Shown here: positions 1 to 7,718 of the stretch, one piece after another | Position numbering within the stretch: the stretch's first letter is position 1 | Layout of the letters: each line of letters begins with the position of its first letter | Assembly: GCA_937928045.1 (NCBI GenBank) | Contig: CALFWO010000032.1 | Location: 62,001 to 126,000, forward strand | Length of the DNA: 64,000 nucleotides | Source of the DNA: an uncultured Saprospiraceae bacterium | GTDB taxonomy: Bacteria; Bacteroidota; Bacteroidia; Chitinophagales; Saprospiraceae | Direction: 5' to 3' | The notes under the pieces: generated by a model | The model's database searches: none | The model's input: only the letters and a program-made list of their open reading frames with translations | What the model was told of the DNA's origin: nothing | Made by a program: the position numbers and the translations under genes

Positions 1-105
1 AAAGAGGGAAAATTGGTTCATTTCTTAGAGCGCCATCACATTGAAGGTAGAAGCGCAGAAATAATTGCGCAGAATTTAAAAATGGCGTACGACCACTTTT
101 GCTAA
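1..105 (+). CDS. C-terminal fragment of an unidentified protein
   Basis: Frame 1 is open from the window edge to a TAA at 103-105 and encodes 34 residues ending in ...MAYDHFC. The start lies outside the window. The fragment is mixed charged and hydrophobic (HFLERHHIEGRSAEII), compatible with a soluble helical C-terminus, but I do not recognise the family. A strong bidirectional terminator follows 25 bases later, which supports this being a real gene end. Confidence 0.55.
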   Translation, partial: KEGKLVHFLERHHIEGRSAEIIAQNLKMAYDHFC

Positions 106-130
106 ATCACTTTGATTTTGGAAAAAAAAA

Positions 131-157
131 GCAGGATGATTATCATCCTGCTTTTTT
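131..157. terminator. Bidirectional intrinsic terminator
   Basis: A perfect 8-bp stem (GCAGGATG / CATCCTGC, 131-138 and 144-151) with loop ATTAT is flanked by an A-tract at 122-130 and a T-tract at 152-157. It can therefore end the plus-strand gene that finishes at 105 and the minus-strand gene that finishes at 177. Confidence 0.9.
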
Positions 158-176
158 AGTTTAATACCTAAGGTAT

Positions 177-890
177 TTAACTCGCCTCTACAGTTTTATA
201 TTTTCTAATTTCTTGGCTCACTTGGTTCACCGCACACTTCAACATTTCTGAAGTATCGTTAAGAACATCATAAAATTCGGCTGCCGGATTCGCTTTAGTT
301 TGATCTTCTATAGTATCGACTAATTGCATAATGGTATGCAAGCCCATCATTCTCACATTGGACTTCATCCTATGAGCTGATTTTCCAATCGCATCAAGAT
401 CTTTTTGGGGAATTGCCTTTTCAATATTTTCCATTTCCTCATTTACTACGGTCACGAAAATCTCCATTAAATCCAGCTTTAAAGCTGTTCTACCTTTAGT
501 AATTCTGTCCAAATACTCAAAATCAGGCAGTGTATCACTTTCGTTAATTGTTGTGTCGCGAGAAATGCCAGATAGGATGCTTTGAAAAGTAGCGGCGTTG
601 AAAGGATGCTTCATAAAATGGCTAACCCCTCCGTTCAAAATATTATCAATCTCCGTTGAATTTTCCAAGTCACCTATGGCTACAATCGTTGTTTTACCCC
701 TAACTGCATTCAATACATTTGGAACAAATTCTAATCCGCAAACAATCAAATCAAATTCTTCATTGCTCAGCGCATTACACATAGCTGGTGCAGCCATTGC
801 ATACTTAGCACTCCATTCACTTTGACCTTTTAAGGCATTTAAAAAATTGACCTGGCTCACGTGGTCTGTATCGGCATACAAAATTTTCAT
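177..890 (-). CDS. Pseudo-receiver domain plus HPt phosphotransfer protein
   Basis: A 237-residue cytoplasmic two-component protein. Residues 1-110 look like a CheY-like receiver: acidic residues D7 and D9 near the N-terminus, a DLIV strand, and the conserved lysine K94 in the MKHPF motif. The phospho-acceptor position is glycine (DLIVCGL, G52) instead of aspartate, so canonical phosphorylation is not expected. Residues 125-230 form an HPt helical bundle with the phosphorylatable histidine in AHRMKSN (H173, K176), which looks intact. The protein could relay phosphate through the HPt domain while the receiver-like domain serves for docking. I start at the ATG at 890; the TTG one codon upstream is less likely. 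It is monocistronic and no histidine kinase is adjacent. Confidence 0.8.
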   Translation of the reverse strand: MKILYADTDHVSQVNFLNALKGQSEWSAKYAMAAPAMCNALSNEEFDLIVCGLEFVPNVLNAVRGKTTIVAIGDLENSTEIDNILNGGVSHFMKHPFNAATFQSILSGISRDTTINESDTLPDFEYLDRITKGRTALKLDLMEIFVTVVNEEMENIEKAIPQKDLDAIGKSAHRMKSNVRMMGLHTIMQLVDTIEDQTKANPAAEFYDVLNDTSEMLKCAVNQVSQEIRKYKTVEAS

Positions 891-1083
891 CAAGTAGTAT
901 TTACGGATAGCAAATCAAGAGAGACAACATAAAAATCTACTAGACATACCAATCCTCCTTTACCAAGCGGTAATCAAAGCATAAAGTAGAAAATAGATTA
1001 GGGGACACGTTTTCTCTATCTACTGTAATTCAAGTACTATACCAATTTGAATAATTTTCAATATGGCGCGAGAAAAAATTTAA

Positions 1084-1734
1084 TCAAGGGGCTATTCTTA
1101 CTGAATACCAGTCGTTTAAATCGTTTTTTTGATATAAAATTCTGTCATGCAAGCGAGACCGTCGACCTTGCCAAAACTCCATTTTGGAAGGTTTCAAACA
1201 ATACCCTCCCCAAAAAGGTGGGATGGGCAAAAACTCTTCTGATTTAAATTTCTCTTCTATCGCCGTTACCCGATTTTCTAAAAGTTCACGATCATCAATA
1301 ACTTTTGACTGCGGTGATGCCCATGCTCCAACTTGACTTCCTCTAGGTCTACTTTGAAAGTATTTAAGCGCAGATGCTCTATCTGTTTTTTGAACGGTTC
1401 CTTCTATACGTATTTGCCTTTGAAGGTCTAACCACAAGAAAAGTAAGCTTGCTTTAGGGTTTTCTTCAAGTACTTTCCCTTTAGAACTCTCATAATTTGT
1501 GTACCAAACAAAACCATCTTCACTCAATCCTTTCAATAATACTGTTCGTTGACTAACATGACCCGTTAAGTCCGAAGTTCCAAGAATCATAGCATTGGGC
1601 TCCTTTATCTCAGCATGTTGGGCTTCCTTAAACCAAGCTTTGAATTGATCAATAGGATTGTTAAGCACATCCTCAACATCTAAGGAATTTGCCAGGTAAT
1701 CTTGTCTTAAATTTTCTAAATCCTCATTATTCAT
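1084..1734 (-). CDS. pdxH: Pyridoxamine 5'-phosphate oxidase
   Basis: PdxH oxidises pyridoxamine or pyridoxine 5'-phosphate to pyridoxal 5'-phosphate with FMN and O2, the last step of PLP synthesis and salvage. At 216 residues it has the normal family length. It carries the typical series of motifs: RTVLLKG, the FVWYTNYESSKG FMN-binding segment, FLWLDLQRQIRIEG, the SRPRGSQVGAWAS block, and the C-terminal FWQGRRSRLHDR ... VRIAP block that contacts substrate phosphate and FMN. The ATG at 1734 gives the usual N-terminal helix. The gene stands alone on the minus strand; PLP users in this window include cysM and lysA. Confidence 0.97.
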   Translation of the reverse strand: MNNEDLENLRQDYLANSLDVEDVLNNPIDQFKAWFKEAQHAEIKEPNAMILGTSDLTGHVSQRTVLLKGLSEDGFVWYTNYESSKGKVLEENPKASLLFLWLDLQRQIRIEGTVQKTDRASALKYFQSRPRGSQVGAWASPQSKVIDDRELLENRVTAIEEKFKSEEFLPIPPFWGGYCLKPSKMEFWQGRRSRLHDRILYQKNDLNDWYSVRIAP

Positions 1735-1800
1735 AACTGATTACTTTGCAGTAAAGTTAGGCCTAGACATAGAAATAAGCATCAAAAGATGTTAGGAATA

Positions 1801-2235
1801 TTATTTTTTCTTTTTGAATCGATAGCCTAGATCCAATCTGAGATAAGGAATAAATGGAGAATTTTCGATTCCTCGGCCAGCACCAATTCCAAACTCGAAA
1901 ATAAGGCCTTTCTTTGCGACAATCTTTTGTCCTATTTGGAATCCTCCGCCAAAAGCCCCAGGGCCGGCTCCAAGAAAAACACCAACATTAAATCGATCTA
2001 ATCCTTCCCTTGGATTGAAATAGTATTTTCCGCTTAAGAAAGCAATTCCGGCAGCCTCTTCAGGAAAAACCACGCCGTAAAGCTCAATTCCAATATTATC
2101 TCTGATTCCATATTCAGCGGCAATTGTAGGAACTCCGAAAATTAATGCGATCGGATTCGATTTAAGTTCAAATTGAGCAGAAGCAGCGCATGAAAAAAGA
2201 ATGGCGAAGATTATGGTGGTAAGGATCGATTTCAT
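1801..2235 (-). CDS. Small predicted outer-membrane beta-barrel protein
   Basis: A 144-residue protein with a Sec signal peptide (hydrophobic residues 4-20, cleavage likely after ASA). The rest is glycine-rich with alternating hydrophobic and polar residues: repeated 'GIELYGVVF', 'FNVGVFLGAGPGAF' and 'IFEFGIGAGRG' style strands and a C-terminal LRLDLGYRF strand ending in a lysine run. This pattern suits a small barrel or a surface-associated protein. No specific family is recognised. It lies 66 bases upstream of pdxH on the same strand, so co-transcription is possible. Confidence 0.6.
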   Translation of the reverse strand: MKSILTTIIFAILFSCAASAQFELKSNPIALIFGVPTIAAEYGIRDNIGIELYGVVFPEEAAGIAFLSGKYYFNPREGLDRFNVGVFLGAGPGAFGGGFQIGQKIVAKKGLIFEFGIGAGRGIENSPFIPYLRLDLGYRFKKKK

Positions 2236-2278
2236 AGCTTTTTCCTTAAAGAAAGTAAAAATATCCTAAAAAAAGAAT

Positions 2279-2334
2279 CCCCCGAGGGACACTCGGAGGA
2301 CAAAACAAAAAACAAACACTATGAACAAACACTT
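2279..2334 (+). repeat. Hairpin plus leader repeat, copy 1
   Basis: The imperfect inverted repeat CCGAG(2282-2286)/CTCGG(2292-2296) is followed by an A/C-rich leader and ATGAACAAACACTT. The ATG at 2321 opens a frame of only nine codons (stop 2348-2350). Bases 2298-2334 match 2678-2714 with a single substitution. It looks like the 5' end of a gene whose body is missing, or a leader-peptide/attenuator unit. Confidence 0.65.
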
Positions 2335-2450
2335 TTTTATATCATACTAGTTTCCAATCTGTCTTATCCAAATGGTTCAAATTACATAACTAGGAAAGAC
2401 CACTTTTAGTGATCAAATTCGATGCTTTCAAATGGAAAAGTTTAAAAAGG

Positions 2451-2468
2451 CCCCGAGTAAACTCGGGG
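2451..2468. repeat. CCCCGAGT/ACTCGGGG hairpin
   Basis: A perfect 8-bp inverted repeat (2451-2458 and 2461-2468) separated by two bases has the same CCGAGT core as the hairpins at 2279 and 2660. The A-rich stretch after it resembles the leaders of the other copies only weakly. No start codon of the ATGAACAAAC type follows. Confidence 0.6.
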
Positions 2469-2659
2469 TCCGGATTAAACATATAAAAAACACTCTACCC
2501 TTTCAAAATTGGGCGATAGCTTCCAAATCAACTTTCTTCAGGAGTTGATCTTTGGCCTCGCGGGCTAGAGGATTGGATTATAAACAATTCAAATAGATGA
2601 AGGGGATCATCATTACTGGGGGGTAACAATGTGCAGGTGTTCATAAAGGGGAAAAAGTT

Positions 2660-2784
2660 CCCGAGTACTACTACTCGGGACAAAACAAAAAACAAAAACT
2701 ATGAACAAACACTTGCCCTATAAAAATAGGTCTCGCAATTCAGCGAGTAAATTTCTTTGTGGCCATTACGACCAACACTTATAA
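2660..2784 (+). repeat. Hairpin plus leader repeat, copy 2, with 27-codon ORF
   Basis: A perfect 8-bp stem CCCGAGTA (2660-2667) / TACTCGGG (2672-2679) with loop CTAC comes first. The duplicated leader and the ATG at 2701 follow. The frame runs 27 codons to TAA at 2782-2784. The predicted peptide starts MNKHLPYKNRSRNS, is basic, and has no signal peptide or recognisable family. Whether it is translated is unknown. Confidence 0.5.
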
Positions 2785-3030
2785 ACTTGCAAATCGTTTG
2801 CCAAACTGACTATTTGCTTCCCTAATTTGTAGGTAATTTTTAAATGATTTTTTATGATTATACATAACATCATGATTCATCGTAAAAAATATATATGTAT
2901 TGATAGAAAAAATATTGATTGTAATTAAAGCCCCATTTTTTAATGATTGCCTTGATAGTATAAATCAAATTCAATCTCGTTTTTTTGAATCTTCACTAGT
3001 TGTGATTGGAGGAATATTACCTTGAAAAAC

Positions 3031-3069
3031 AAAAAAAGGTTCTTCACTTTACTAAGTGAAGCACCTTTT
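3031..3069 (-). terminator. Terminator of the RND efflux operon
   Basis: An 8-bp stem CTTCACTT/AAGTGAAG (3042-3049, 3054-3061) extends, after one mismatch, into AAAAGGT/ACCTTTT. Read on the minus strand it ends in a T-run (complement of the A-tract 3031-3037). It lies 20 bases beyond the permease stop codon. Confidence 0.9.
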
Positions 3070-3088
3070 GCAAAAGTTCTTGATTAAA

Positions 3089-6000
3089 TTAGTTTGCTTT
3101 AAATAATCCTCTTGCCCATCTATTGAATCTGTAGGATAACCAATACATCGCGGGTACTACCACAAGTGTTAGGAAAGTTGCGAACGTCAAACCATATATA
3201 ACAGTCAATGCCATAGGCCCCCAAATTGCAGTATTGTCTCCACCCATAATAATATTTGGATCCAAATCTGAAATCAAAGTAAAGAAGTTGAAATTAAATC
3301 CAATCGCTAGCGGAATCAAACCAAGTACTGTTGTTATCGCGGTCAACAACACAGGCCTTAATCTGGTTGCACCTGCCACAACTATCGCCTCTTTCACTTC
3401 ATCCGTATTCAATCCCCATAGTGATTCAACCCCATTCTCAGTTCGTTTTCTCTTTATCAACAAATTAATATAATCTATTAGTACAATGGCATTGTTCACA
3501 ACAATGCCCGCAAGCGAGATTACTCCAACTCCTGAGAAAATCTGTTGAAACACTGAACCTGTTAGATAGTATCCTAGGAATACGCCAGTCAAACTAAATA
3601 CTATTGACAATATAATGATGAATGGTGCTACTACTGAGTTAAACTGTGCCACGATAATTAAGAAAATCGAAAAAATTGCAACTGCAAAAGCTCCCAAAAG
3701 AAATTCTGTATCCTGAGCTTGTTGCTCTTGTGCTCCTGTGAATTTATAATTCACTCCTTCTGGAAATTCAAAATTTTCTAACTCTCCTTTTATTTCCGCC
3801 ACAACATCATTCGCATTGTATTCAGAAAGTACATTTGACGAAATTGTAATCGCTCTATCCAAATTAATTCTTTTTACCGAGGAGAATGTGGAACTGTATT
3901 CTGCCGTAGCGACTGCTGATATTGGTATTTGAACTATTCTTCCATTCGCAGGATTTCGGAACGTTACTCTTTGATTCAAGAGTTCATTAATATCATATCT
4001 TTTATCCTTATCAAGACGTACAAAAATATCATATTCATCTTCTCCCTGTTTGTATTTAGAAATTTCCTTTCCATATACTGAGGTACGAATTGCATCAGCA
4101 ATAGAAAAAGTTGACAGTTCAAATCTTCTTGCTGCTTCTCGATCTATATTGATTACCAGTTCCGGCTTACCAATTTTCACATCAGCTTTGAGCTCTTCAA
4201 TACCTCCAATATTTGATTCATTAATATATTGAATCATGTCTTGAGAAGTCTGAGATAAAACTGCAACATCATCTCCTGCTAGTTCGATATTAATTGGTTT
4301 CCCTGTTGGAGGTCCATCTGCATTTTTATCCACTGCGATCTGAACTCCAGGTTGATCACCTACAGCTTTTCTGATTTCATTCATTACCGTCATAGAAGAA
4401 ACTCCATTTCGTTTTTCGTAAGGAACAAAAGAGACCGTCAATCTTGCCTTATTTGGAGAAGCGCCGGGTTCTGGTGGTGCATTAGGATCGGAAGTATTTT
4501 CACCGATTTGAGAAAGTACTTCTTCAACGATGTCTTTATAAGGAGCAATTGTCTCATCCACCTTTGCTTCAATATCAGTCATAATTTTATCCGTAGCTGT
4601 AATATCTTTTCCTAAAGGAAGGTCCACAAATACATTTACATACAGCGGATCTGCCGAAGGGAATTGTTCCATTTTAGGATCTGATCCAAAATAGATATTG
4701 GTAACAGCAATTAGCAATACAAAAGATCCAAAAAATACAATAACAGGATTTAACTTTTTCAATGCGAAACGAACAAATTTATCATAGATTCTTTCCAAAA
4801 ATGGAAGAACAGTATTTTGAAAACCCATAGAGGCTGCTCTCAAAATTAGCACATTGACTAAAGTTACTATTGCAATAATACCAAACAAGTTTCTTACCCA
4901 CATAGTATTGGTAACGTGACCGGCAATTGCAATCAGAACCAAGACAGCTGTCATGATTAATCCATTCATTAATTTTCTTCTCCTAACTTTTGGATCATCA
5001 GATCTTTCATCGATCTTCATAAAACTTGCCGTAAATACAGGATTAATCACCAATGCTACAAACAGTGAGGAAGTCAATACAATTACTAATGTGATTGGAA
5101 AGTATTTCATAAATTCTCCAATCAAACCAGGCCAAAATGCTAATGGGAAAAATGCTGCTAAAGTGGTAGCGGTGGATACAATAATAGGTATAGCTACTTC
5201 TCCTGCTCCGTACTTTGAAGCATCCTTTGCACTATAGCCTTCTTGCATATAACGATAAATGTTTTCTACAACTACAATTCCATTATCTACAAGTAAACCT
5301 AAGGCTAAAATCAGAGCAAAAAGTACAACAATATTCATGGTTACTCCAGAAAGATAAAGTAGCATAATTCCTGTCAACATAGACAATGGAATGGCGATTC
5401 CTACGAACATTGCATTTCTAATTCCTAAGAAAAAGAGTAAAACCAAAACAACAAGAATTACTCCTGATATTATAGAATTCTCAAGATTGGATACTTGATT
5501 TCTTGTATTAATAGATTGATCATTAAATACACTTACTCTAAGACCACCTGGAAATAAATTTATTTTTGACTCTTCGACCACTTTGTTTACCGCATCTGCA
5601 CAATTCAATAAATTCTCTCCTTTTCGTTTTATGACATCTAAGGAAATAACTGGGAATCCATTTGAACGCGCAATACTTGTTCTATCCTTGTAACCAAAAG
5701 TAACGTCTGCGATATCTCGAAGATATACTGGAGTTTGAGCTTCTGATTTAACAATCATATCTCGCAATTCATCAATGGATTCAAACTCTCCAACTACTCT
5801 TATCGCTCTTCGAAATTCATTATTTACAATTTCCCCTCCGGACATGTTCATGTTTTCAGAACGAATGGCATTTTCAATATCTCCAAAGCTTATTTGCCTT
5901 GCTTGTATGGCAGTCAAATCTACGTCGATTTGTACCTCACGTTCCATAGCTCCTTTGATGTCAACTTTATTAACTTCAGAAATTTCTTCTAGTCTATCTT

Positions 6001-6523
6001 TTAATTCGTCTGATATCGATTTCAAGTTGTCCATGCTGTAATCTCCAGAGAGGTTTACTGTCATGATCGGAATATCTGCCAAGTTTACATCAACCACTGC
6101 TGGATCAGCAGGTAAATCATTTGGCAATTCGCTTTTAGATTTATCAACTGCATCTTTAACTTTGCGCTTAACGATCTCAGGATCTGAATCTGTTGTAAAC
6201 TCCGCAGTGATAATTGAAAAATCTTGAATTGAAGTTGACTTGATATCTTTGATACCAGTGATTCCTTGAAGCTCTTTTTCTATTGGTCTAGTAATAAGAT
6301 TTTCAATATCCTGAGCGGAATTTCCTGGGTAAGGAGTATTGACAAATATTGTTGGGAAAACTGCCTCTGGAAATTGTTCCTTAGGCATTTTGTCATAGGA
6401 ATTCAAACCAAAAAGCAAGATCATTATTGTCAAAAGAAAAACGCTTGTTGCATTATCTACTGCCAATGTTGTAATCGAAAACTCCCGCAAAGACTCTTTT
6501 ATTTTTGCTAGTGGGTTAGCCAT
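3089..6523 (-). CDS. RND-family efflux permease (AcrB-like)
   Basis: A 1144-residue inner-membrane permease of the resistance-nodulation-division superfamily, which normally exports toxic compounds through an adaptor and a TolC channel. The family layout is clear: one N-terminal transmembrane helix (about 25-43), a large periplasmic porter loop, a block of helices around 345-500, a second periplasmic loop, and C-terminal helices around 955-1130. The fourth-helix motif reads LVDNGIVVVENI (D413, N414) and the tenth-helix motif VVNNAIVLID (N1010). AcrB has Asp-Asp and Lys at the equivalent proton-relay sites, so two of three polar residues differ. It is slightly longer than AcrB because of an inserted hydrophobic and charged stretch near 505-565. 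It is the last gene of tetR-tolC-adaptor-permease; substrate unknown. Confidence 0.95.
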   Translation of the reverse strand: MANPLAKIKESLREFSITTLAVDNATSVFLLTIMILLFGLNSYDKMPKEQFPEAVFPTIFVNTPYPGNSAQDIENLITRPIEKELQGITGIKDIKSTSIQDFSIITAEFTTDSDPEIVKRKVKDAVDKSKSELPNDLPADPAVVDVNLADIPIMTVNLSGDYSMDNLKSISDELKDRLEEISEVNKVDIKGAMEREVQIDVDLTAIQARQISFGDIENAIRSENMNMSGGEIVNNEFRRAIRVVGEFESIDELRDMIVKSEAQTPVYLRDIADVTFGYKDRTSIARSNGFPVISLDVIKRKGENLLNCADAVNKVVEESKINLFPGGLRVSVFNDQSINTRNQVSNLENSIISGVILVVLVLLFFLGIRNAMFVGIAIPLSMLTGIMLLYLSGVTMNIVVLFALILALGLLVDNGIVVVENIYRYMQEGYSAKDASKYGAGEVAIPIIVSTATTLAAFFPLAFWPGLIGEFMKYFPITLVIVLTSSLFVALVINPVFTASFMKIDERSDDPKVRRRKLMNGLIMTAVLVLIAIAGHVTNTMWVRNLFGIIAIVTLVNVLILRAASMGFQNTVLPFLERIYDKFVRFALKKLNPVIVFFGSFVLLIAVTNIYFGSDPKMEQFPSADPLYVNVFVDLPLGKDITATDKIMTDIEAKVDETIAPYKDIVEEVLSQIGENTSDPNAPPEPGASPNKARLTVSFVPYEKRNGVSSMTVMNEIRKAVGDQPGVQIAVDKNADGPPTGKPINIELAGDDVAVLSQTSQDMIQYINESNIGGIEELKADVKIGKPELVINIDREAARRFELSTFSIADAIRTSVYGKEISKYKQGEDEYDIFVRLDKDKRYDINELLNQRVTFRNPANGRIVQIPISAVATAEYSSTFSSVKRINLDRAITISSNVLSEYNANDVVAEIKGELENFEFPEGVNYKFTGAQEQQAQDTEFLLGAFAVAIFSIFLIIVAQFNSVVAPFIIILSIVFSLTGVFLGYYLTGSVFQQIFSGVGVISLAGIVVNNAIVLIDYINLLIKRKRTENGVESLWGLNTDEVKEAIVVAGATRLRPVLLTAITTVLGLIPLAIGFNFNFFTLISDLDPNIIMGGDNTAIWGPMALTVIYGLTFATFLTLVVVPAMYWLSYRFNRWARGLFKAN

Positions 6524-6552
6524 TTTGTTATATTTTAAACCTAAATAAAAGG

Positions 6553-7695
6553 TTACTTTTCTACTTTAATAAGTTCCTGATCTCCTAGTCCAATTGCACC
6601 ATCCATAATTAATTCTTCCCCTCCTTTCAAACCATCGGTAACAATTATTTCTCCTTTGTCTGCTTCACCAGTTTCAATAATTACTTTTTGCGCAAATTCC
6701 CCAGTCTCATTTGTTCCTTTTATATACACATAACTGTCTCCGCTGATTTCTTGCTGAACCAAATCTAATGGAACAAGTACAGCTGCTTTTTCAGAATAGT
6801 CCTTGAAAAAAACAGAGGCCAACAAGTTTGGTTTCAATACTCTGTTTGCATTGTTTAAATTGATGACAACTTCGAAAGTTCTATTTCCTGGATTAATGGT
6901 AGGGCTAATTCTAGTGATCCGTGCATTTCGACTTTCTTCTAAGGCTGGAAATTCAACCTTTACTAATTGTCCAGCGCGTACGGATTTCAAATATCTTTCT
7001 GGGACATCTACCTTGACTTTTACTTTGGAAGTATTAAGCACTTGAATTATTGGTGTACCAGGTCCAGCCAATTCTCCAGTTTTCAAAAATACTTTTTCAA
7101 CAACCCCGCTAATCGGTGCAAATACGGATGATTTGGTTAATTGAAAATCTATAGTTTCTAAACTTTGTTTTAAACGGTCTACACTATTCTTTGCTTGGAC
7201 GAATTGAATCTCTGTACCAATTTTTTGATCCCATAAACGCTTTTGCCTGGCAAATAAGTCTTCAGCAAGCCCTAATGAAATTTCTACCTCTGAACGTTGC
7301 TTGGTTAAAGATTCCAAATCAACTGAAGCAACCAATTGGCCTCTTTTGACATACTGCCCTTCTTTGGGGGTTACTTTTGTCAATCTTCCTCCGGTTTCAC
7401 TACTCGCGAAAACAACTTCATCCGAAACTACAGAACCTTGAACCTCTGCATATCGCTCAAAGTCTCTTGCTTCCAAAATTTTGGTGGTTACCAATCTTCG
7501 CGGCTTTTCCTTTGGTGGATCTAATTTTAGAATTTCTTCTTCAAGTGTTTTAATTTCACTTTTTAAGGTCGCCAATTCAGCTTTTTTCTCTTTAACATCT
7601 GCTCTTTTTTGTTCTAATGGAGAAAGATTAGATTGAGGTTGACATCCAAATGCAATAACTGCAAATACAGATAAGTATATCAACTTGGTTTTCAT
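6553..7695 (-). CDS. RND periplasmic adaptor (membrane fusion) lipoprotein
   Basis: A 380-residue HlyD/AcrA-type adaptor that bridges the inner-membrane permease and the outer-membrane TolC channel. A lipoprotein signal peptide ends at the lipobox AFGC (C18). A short coiled coil rich in Lys/Glu (about 28-60) follows, then the biotinyl-lipoyl-like half (ETGGRLTKVTPKEGQYVKRG), an alpha-hairpin (about 130-185), the second lipoyl half (VFAPISGVVEKVFLKTG), a beta-barrel domain and a C-terminal membrane-proximal domain (ETGEADKGEIIVTDGLKGGEELI). It lies 29 bases upstream of the permease and 23 bases downstream of the tolC gene, so all are one operon. Confidence 0.95.
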   Translation of the reverse strand: MKTKLIYLSVFAVIAFGCQPQSNLSPLEQKRADVKEKKAELATLKSEIKTLEEEILKLDPPKEKPRRLVTTKILEARDFERYAEVQGSVVSDEVVFASSETGGRLTKVTPKEGQYVKRGQLVASVDLESLTKQRSEVEISLGLAEDLFARQKRLWDQKIGTEIQFVQAKNSVDRLKQSLETIDFQLTKSSVFAPISGVVEKVFLKTGELAGPGTPIIQVLNTSKVKVKVDVPERYLKSVRAGQLVKVEFPALEESRNARITRISPTINPGNRTFEVVINLNNANRVLKPNLLASVFFKDYSEKAAVLVPLDLVQQEISGDSYVYIKGTNETGEFAQKVIIETGEADKGEIIVTDGLKGGEELIMDGAIGLGDQELIKVEK

Positions 7696-7718
7696 ATTGA
7701 TAGAATTTTAAATTCAGT

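Larger units (their letters stand above)
2236..3088. other. 853-bp gene-poor region with repeated hairpin and leader modules
   Basis: No conventional gene fits here. Three inverted repeats with a CCGAG/CTCGG core occur at 2279-2299, 2451-2468 and 2660-2679. The first and third are each followed by a nearly identical A/C-rich leader running into ATGAACAAACACTT, at 2298-2334 and 2678-2714: 37 bp, one mismatch, exactly 380 bp apart. The first ATG (2321) opens only 9 codons and the second (2701) 27 codons. A 33-codon minus-strand frame (2779-2880) also exists. The right end holds the terminator of the efflux operon. Confidence 0.7.
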
